From Flavonifractor sp. An306 (GTDB lineage: Bacteria; Bacillota; Clostridia; Oscillospirales; Oscillospiraceae), in assembly GCF_002159455.1 (NCBI RefSeq), contig NZ_NFIQ01000002.1:46465-110464 (forward strand): a stretch of 64,000 bases of DNA, written 5' to 3'. Below the pieces are notes generated by a model. The model was not told the DNA's origin. It searched no databases and was given only the letters and a program-made list of their open reading frames with translations. Made by a program: the position numbers and the translations under genes. Positions within the stretch are counted from its first letter, which is position 1; each line of letters opens with the position of its first letter. Of this stretch, positions 60,841 through 64,000 are shown in pieces.

Positions 60841-61042
60841 CTTTTTGTAGGTCTTCTGACTTGCGCTTGGGGCAGGTTTCCCTGCCTTCGCCGGTCTGCT
60901 CTGCCTTCTCAGGGCACGTCCCCAATGGCGAACTTTCGTTGACGAGCAGCGGACATCACGCATACAGCGGCGGTTACCGTCCGGGATTCTCACCCGGTTC
61001 CCTTGTTCAGCCGCCCGGATTCTCCGGAACGGCCACAAAAAG
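60841..61042 (-). promoter_or_regulatory. cobalamin riboswitch
   Basis: On the minus strand the aptamer shows the conserved blocks GGGAACCGGGTGAGAATCCC, CGGTAACCGCCGCTGTATG and the B12 box GCAAGTCAGAAGACCTAC. The ends CTTTTTGTGG and CCTACAAAAAG close it as P1. An additional hairpin (60801-60839) and the intrinsic terminator (60755-60791) follow before the HNR gene. Bound cobalamin would be expected to favour termination, repressing the six genes downstream when B12 is plentiful. Confidence 0.93.
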
Positions 61043-61060
61043 TTAAATTGTTTTTAGTAT

Positions 61061-61093
61061 AAAAAAGCGGCCTTCCCTACTTGGAAAGACCGC
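61061..61093 (-). terminator. terminator of the upstream candidate RNA
   Basis: On the minus strand an 11-bp stem with two G-T pairs (61083-61093 with 61067-61077) and T6 (61061-61066) lie between the two structured RNAs. Confidence 0.8.
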
Positions 61094-61260
61094 ATGGATA
61101 CAAAACAGCCTACGACTCCCAAGAAGTGCTCCCTAATGTACGATCACGGCCGGCTGACATTTTTCAACGAACACGGCCCCTTGCGCCGGATTCTCACCGG
61201 CTTATGATAAAGAGCACCTGCGTTACACAAGTTTCTCATCGTATCTGTCTGCTATTCACT
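61094..61260 (-). ncRNA. candidate second cobalamin-riboswitch-like RNA in tandem
   Basis: Minus-strand sequence between promoter and the terminator at 61061-61093 contains GCAGGTGCTC, CCGGTGAGAATCCGGCGCAA (the same core block as in the cobalamin aptamer) and, at the far end, GGGAGCACTTCTTGGGAGTC, whose GAGCAC pairs with GTGCTC of the first block. A position comparable to the B12 box is only partly conserved. It is either a degenerate or variant cobalamin aptamer or a different ligand sensor. Confidence 0.6.
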
Positions 61261-61270
61261 TTGTTGATTC

Positions 61271-61299
61271 AGTCTACCACAAAATCTCGCTGATTGCAA
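61271..61299 (-). promoter_or_regulatory. promoter of the riboswitch-HNR-opp operon
   Basis: On the minus strand TTGCAA (61294-61299), a 17-base spacer and TAGACT (61271-61276). Transcription would begin near 61264 and run through both structured RNAs into the HNR and opp genes. Confidence 0.7.
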
Positions 61300-61358
61300 C
61301 CATATAAATTATGCCCCGGAGCAACGCTTGAAATTACCCCGTTTCAGCCAGAAGATAG

Positions 61359-62672
61359 TCAAAACTCCTTCAGGTCATCCACCGAGCGGGGGACATAGCG
61401 GTTTTGGGTCATATCCAGGTGGGCGTAGATCTCCATGGTGGTGCGGATGCTGGAATGGCCGATGGACTTGGAAAATGTGGCGAGGTCAAAATCGGGATCG
61501 TTCTTGTGCTTGATGTAGTAGTGCGTCACATAGGTGTGGCGCAGGCCGTGGACGGTGACTTTGTGGGACAGGCCGATGGCCTTGCAGATCTTGTCGTGGG
61601 TCTGTTTGGTGCTGCTGTGGCCGCTGCTCCCATAAGGGAAGGTGGACGAGCTGCAGATATACTTGTGTTCCCGCTCGATGGCGGAATATTGCTCCCGGAC
61701 TTTCTGCTTCGCGATCTTCTGCTCTGTGCCGGAGAATTGCAGTTCGGCCTGCCGCAGCGCCTCTTTTTTGCGCTGTTCGATCAGGGCGGACTGCTCCTCA
61801 AACTGTTCGCGGAGCATTTTCAGATCGTCCGCCGCCTGCCGGTTGAGAATGATGACACGCTCTCCCGCTTCGGTTTTGGGGGTCTGCGTCACCTTGCCGT
61901 CCTTGGTGTAGACCACGTTCTTGTCGATGATGACCGTCTTACTGTACTCGTCGTAGTCCGCCCAGGTGAGGGCCAGGGCCTCCCCCAGCCGTAAGCCGGT
62001 GTGGAGGATGAACAGCAGTTTGTAACCGGCAGGGTGTACCATCAGCGTCTCCCCGGCGTATTTGGTGTACTTCTGGGGGACATAGGTGCGTCTGCACTCC
62101 GTCTCATAGGCCGCGATCTCCGCATCCTTTAGCCAGTTGTTCTTCGCCAGTTTCTCCGTGTCTTGTTTTTTCTGCGTGGGTATGGTAATATCCAGAACAG
62201 GCACCATCTCTAAAAAGTGCTTGGATGCGGCCATTTTCAAAATGCTGTTCACGGCGATTTTGGACTTGCTCATGACGCTTTCCGAGTAGCCCTCTTTCGC
62301 CAGGTCAAAGATCATCTGCTGCACCATGTCACTGTCAATGTCCCGCAGCATGACTTTTCCCAGGTAGCCGTTGACGCGCTCCACGTTCTGCCGCAGGGTT
62401 TCATAGGCGGTGACTTTCAGATTGCTTTTTTGCTTTTCCTCAAGGAACACCTGGGAGAAGGCCGCGAAGGTGACGCCGCTCTCCATCAGGGCCTTTAATT
62501 TGTTGGCGTCCGCGTTCACATCGCGCAAAAACGCCTTGGCCTCTTTCTCTGTCTTAAAGTAGCGGGTTTTCTGCTTGCCCCGGCTGTCCAGGACGGTGGC
62601 CTTCCATTTCGACTTCCTGCTCGGCTCGTCCACATAGGTGATCTGGCCGCTGCCCTTCTTCCTGCGCTCCAT
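61359..62672 (-). CDS. int: tyrosine recombinase / integrase
   Basis: The 437-residue integrase has an N-terminal arm-binding domain (about 1-55, with GSGQITYVDEPSRKSKWKAT), a SAM-like core-binding domain (about 60-165) and a catalytic domain with the RHRY residues: R in LHTGLRLGEAL, H-x-x-R in VHGLRHTYVTH, H in IGHSSIRTTM and the nucleophile Y in EIYAHLD. This is the Tn916/lambda-type layout. An insertion of charged helix (about 285-330) is unusual in length. ATG 62672 follows GAGGTG. It lies at the right end facing inward, and its promoter region holds the arm repeats. Confidence 0.95.
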   Translation of the reverse strand: MERRKKGSGQITYVDEPSRKSKWKATVLDSRGKQKTRYFKTEKEAKAFLRDVNADANKLKALMESGVTFAAFSQVFLEEKQKSNLKVTAYETLRQNVERVNGYLGKVMLRDIDSDMVQQMIFDLAKEGYSESVMSKSKIAVNSILKMAASKHFLEMVPVLDITIPTQKKQDTEKLAKNNWLKDAEIAAYETECRRTYVPQKYTKYAGETLMVHPAGYKLLFILHTGLRLGEALALTWADYDEYSKTVIIDKNVVYTKDGKVTQTPKTEAGERVIILNRQAADDLKMLREQFEEQSALIEQRKKEALRQAELQFSGTEQKIAKQKVREQYSAIEREHKYICSSSTFPYGSSGHSSTKQTHDKICKAIGLSHKVTVHGLRHTYVTHYYIKHKNDPDFDLATFSKSIGHSSIRTTMEIYAHLDMTQNRYVPRSVDDLKEF

Positions 62673-62733
62673 GTCATGCACCTCTTTTCCTTGCCCCTAT
62701 TGTACCTCGGTGGGGATGGAAAGTCAACGGAAG

Positions 62734-62756
62734 TGGAACACTATTGGAACGCTAAA
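62734..62756 (+). repeat. right arm repeats GGAAC(A/G)CTA (two direct copies)
   Basis: TGGAACACTA (62734-62743) and TGGAACGCTA (62745-62754) repeat with 11-base spacing in the same orientation as the pair at 48891-48912. The 14-mer at 62743-62756 is identical to 48889-48902. Confidence 0.6.
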
Positions 62757-62783
62757 TGAGTGAAAAAAAGTATAAAATAGTTA

Positions 62784-62858
62784 ATGCGAATTAAAATAGT
62801 GATTTTCAGTATAGACTTATATACACTGAAAATACAACATTTTTTAATTATGCGAATT
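62784..62858. repeat. right-end ATGCGAATT copies and inverted repeat
   Basis: ATGCGAATT occurs at 62784-62792 and 62850-62858. Between them ATTTTCAGT (62802-62810) and ACTGAAAAT (62825-62833) form an inverted repeat with a 14-base spacer. The region is AT-rich and lies between the integrase gene and the attachment core, where integrase or excisionase would bind. Confidence 0.55.
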
Positions 62859-62882
62859 GTATAGAAGATTTAGCCTATATGT

Positions 62883-62926
62883 TTCCCAAGCTGAATATGA
62901 GGGTTCGATTCCCTTTACCTGCTCCA
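62883..62926 (+). pseudogene. 3' part of host tRNA-Gly(CCC) (attR)
   Basis: From the core TTCCCAAG (62883-62890) onward: anticodon 3' strand GCTGA (sharing the core's last G), variable ATAT, T arm GAGGG/CCCTT with TTCGATT, acceptor 3' strand TACCTGC, discriminator T and CCA (62924-62926). The sequence before the core is not tRNA-like. It completes the 5' part at 48779-48816. Confidence 0.9.
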
Positions 62927-62932
62927 AACCAA

Positions 62933-62978
62933 AAACCGCTGGATTCCTTGGGATACAAGGAATCCAGCGGTTTCTTTT
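62933..62978 (+). terminator. terminator of the original tRNA-Gly gene
   Basis: A perfect 18-bp stem (62933-62950 with 62956-62973) followed by CTTTTT lies just past the tRNA 3' part. Confidence 0.88.
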
Positions 62979-63065
62979 TGCAGGTCGCTTCCCTTTATTT
63001 AGGTAAAATCAAGCTACTTCCCGTTTGTTGAGTGGTGTAAATGGTGGTGGTAAAGCTTTAAGCCT

Positions 63066-63383
63066 TTACCCCACTCCAAACCGGGCCAGCAGATACCCCA
63101 CCACGCCGGTGAGAAGAGCGGCCACCACCGCCTCCCACCGCTTGCCAGGCTTCTCCTTGATGGCGTTCAGGTCTGCTGAGATGGTGGCCAGCTGGGAGGC
63201 AATGTTGGTGTACTGGGTGGTGACGGTGGCCATGCCCCGCTCCAGCTCTCCCAGCCGGTCATAGATCTTCTCATGGGCCCGGGAGCGGGCTTCTTTTTCG
63301 CTCTCCAGAGCCCGCTCCAAGGCCTCCACCCGGGTGATGGACACGCAATTGATGCCGTTGATGGGACAATCATTGTCAGGCAT
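63066..63383 (-). CDS. phage XhlA-like membrane protein
   Basis: A 105-residue protein with a cysteine-containing start, a coiled coil (about 18-75: ALERALESEKEARSRAHEKI) and one C-terminal membrane helix (about 83-102). This is the plan of XhlA-type proteins that accompany holins in prophage lysis cassettes. It follows the holin gene by 3 bases. Confidence 0.75.
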   Translation of the reverse strand: MPDNDCPINGINCVSITRVEALERALESEKEARSRAHEKIYDRLGELERGMATVTTQYTNIASQLATISADLNAIKEKPGKRWEAVVAALLTGVVGYLLARFGVG

Positions 63384-63386
63384 GGA

Positions 63387-63644
63387 TCAGCTCTCCTTGG
63401 GTTTGTCGTAAGTAAGGGCCTGGGTGCTGTCGCTCATGCCCTTGGTGGTAGGATCGGCCACCACGCCCAGGATGGCCAGTACCGCAAAGAGGGCGTTAAC
63501 CACCGCCAGCAGCCTGTTGCCCAGGTCGCCCAGCTCCAGGGTGTACCCAAACACCGCAGCCACCACCTGGACCAGCAGCAGCACAGCGGGGATTAGAGAC
63601 AGCCAAAACGCCTTGTTGGCAAAGCGCACCTTCCAGTTGATCAT
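63387..63644 (-). CDS. phage holin, phiLC3 family
   Basis: An 85-residue holin. It begins INWKVRFANKAFWLSLIPAV, the family hallmark, with two membrane helices (about 12-33 and 45-63), and ends in the typical D-P-T-T-K-G-M-S-D-S segment. Holins permeabilise the membrane so the lytic enzyme gains access to the wall. It overlaps the amidase gene by 4 bases. Confidence 0.92.
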   Translation of the reverse strand: MINWKVRFANKAFWLSLIPAVLLLVQVVAAVFGYTLELGDLGNRLLAVVNALFAVLAILGVVADPTTKGMSDSTQALTYDKPKES

Positions 63645-64000
63645 GTGCTCACCTTTCCTTTCTGGACCGCCCGCTTGGCCATGATCGCCGCCTGATAGCG
63701 GGGGATCAAACCCATGGGGTCGGTGCCGTCGGTAATGCCCATGGCCACCGCTTCCTCCAGCTCCTTCTTCGCCCAGCCGGGCAGAGGGAGGGATGCGGTA
63801 TAGGCCGTCAGCTCCTTGTAGATTTCCTCTCCGTTCATTGTATCACCTTCCAATTTTGCATTGACCTGCTTGGCGATGTCCCCCATACGGCTGTACAGAT
63901 GGTCCCCGGGACAGGCCTTGTTGGCAAACCACCGGTGGACGGTCAGGTTCTGCCTGTCCACCTGGCCCACCAGGGACTTGTCCCCCTGCCACAGCAGCTT
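63641..64000 (-). CDS. phage N-acetylmuramoyl-L-alanine amidase, C-terminal part (cut by window edge)
   Basis: The visible 119 residues contain the end of an amidase_2-type catalytic domain (LTVHRWFANKACPGDHLY, with the zinc-binding histidine and cysteine) and a small C-terminal helical region (about 45 residues, with AMGITDGTDPMGLIPRYQAA), which resembles an SLH-like or cell-wall-binding tail. The N-terminus lies beyond the right edge. Together with the holin and XhlA-like genes it forms the end of a prophage lysis module. Confidence 0.88.
   Translation of the reverse strand, partial: KLLWQGDKSLVGQVDRQNLTVHRWFANKACPGDHLYSRMGDIAKQVNAKLEGDTMNGEEIYKELTAYTASLPLPGWAKKELEEAVAMGITDGTDPMGLIPRYQAAIMAKRAVQKGKVST

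Larger units (their letters stand above)
48817..62890. mobile_element. 14-kb integrative mobilizable element in tRNA-Gly(CCC)
   Basis: The boundaries are set by the two copies of TTCCCAAG (48809-48816 and 62883-62890) at which the host tRNA is split. Inside are an excisionase-like gene, an FtsK/TcpA-like gene, a HUH-SF3 rep, a tyrosine integrase at the right end, a replacement tRNA-Gly, and cargo. No type IV secretion genes are present, so the element is probably mobilised by a helper. Integrative elements with a viral-type Rep as relaxase and a TcpA-like coupling protein are known from streptococci. The ends are AT-rich compared with the GC-rich host. Confidence 0.88.

Overview
The window looks like the chromosome of a GC-rich, spore-forming Clostridia, most like the Oscillospiraceae gut lineage (Flavonifractor / Lawsonibacter / Intestinimonas type). 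The evidence is spoVAD-spoVAE, a Phe T-box leader, IreB, an ECF-truA cluster, a ferredoxin, and an activase of the 2-hydroxyacyl-CoA dehydratase family. The lineage is inferred from gene content and protein style, not from a database search.

Positions 1-48,700 are mostly core genome. In order they hold: guaB (cut by the window edge), an acyl-ACP thioesterase and a zinc-ribbon protein; spoVAD-spoVAE; brnQ; a ferredoxin; a ClpC-type unfoldase with a lipoprotein; malQ; a two-gene activase; an acetyltransferase; a MATE pump; nnr; T-box-pheS-pheT; a membrane-anchored serpin with an ECF sigma factor; ireB; a purine operon (purE-C-F-M-N-O-H-traX-D) behind a short leader ORF and a hairpin; a small iron-type P1B-ATPase cluster that resembles a ferrosome (fez) locus; a DivIVA-like coiled coil; an operon running methyltransferase-ecfA1-ecfA2-ecfT-truA-DUF5711-cvpA; a second Clp ATPase with McsA-like zinc fingers; and a TetR regulator.

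Positions 48,817-62,890 are a 14-kb integrative element inserted in the anticodon loop of a tRNA-Gly(CCC) gene. The host tRNA is split into a 38-nt 5' part (48,779-48,816) and a 3' part (62,883-62,926), with an 8-bp repeat, TTCCCAAG, at both junctions. The element carries its own complete but different tRNA-Gly(CCC) with its own promoter just inside the left end. Its mobility genes are an excisionase-like protein, an FtsK/TcpA-type ATPase, a HUH plus SF3-helicase Rep of the circovirus-like (CRESS) kind, and a tyrosine integrase. Strong hairpins just upstream of rep are origin candidates. The cargo is a DUF6076-like zinc-finger gene and a six-gene operon: HNR-repeat protein, OppB, an OppC-OppA fusion, OppD, OppF and an AspA/AstE-like amidohydrolase. 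That operon lies behind a clear cobalamin riboswitch, which is itself preceded by a second cobalamin-riboswitch-like RNA with its own terminator. This suggests a mobile, B12-controlled uptake system for a cobalt complex, corrinoid or related compound.

Positions 62,927-64,000 hold the end of a prophage lysis module on the minus strand (amidase, holin, XhlA-like protein).
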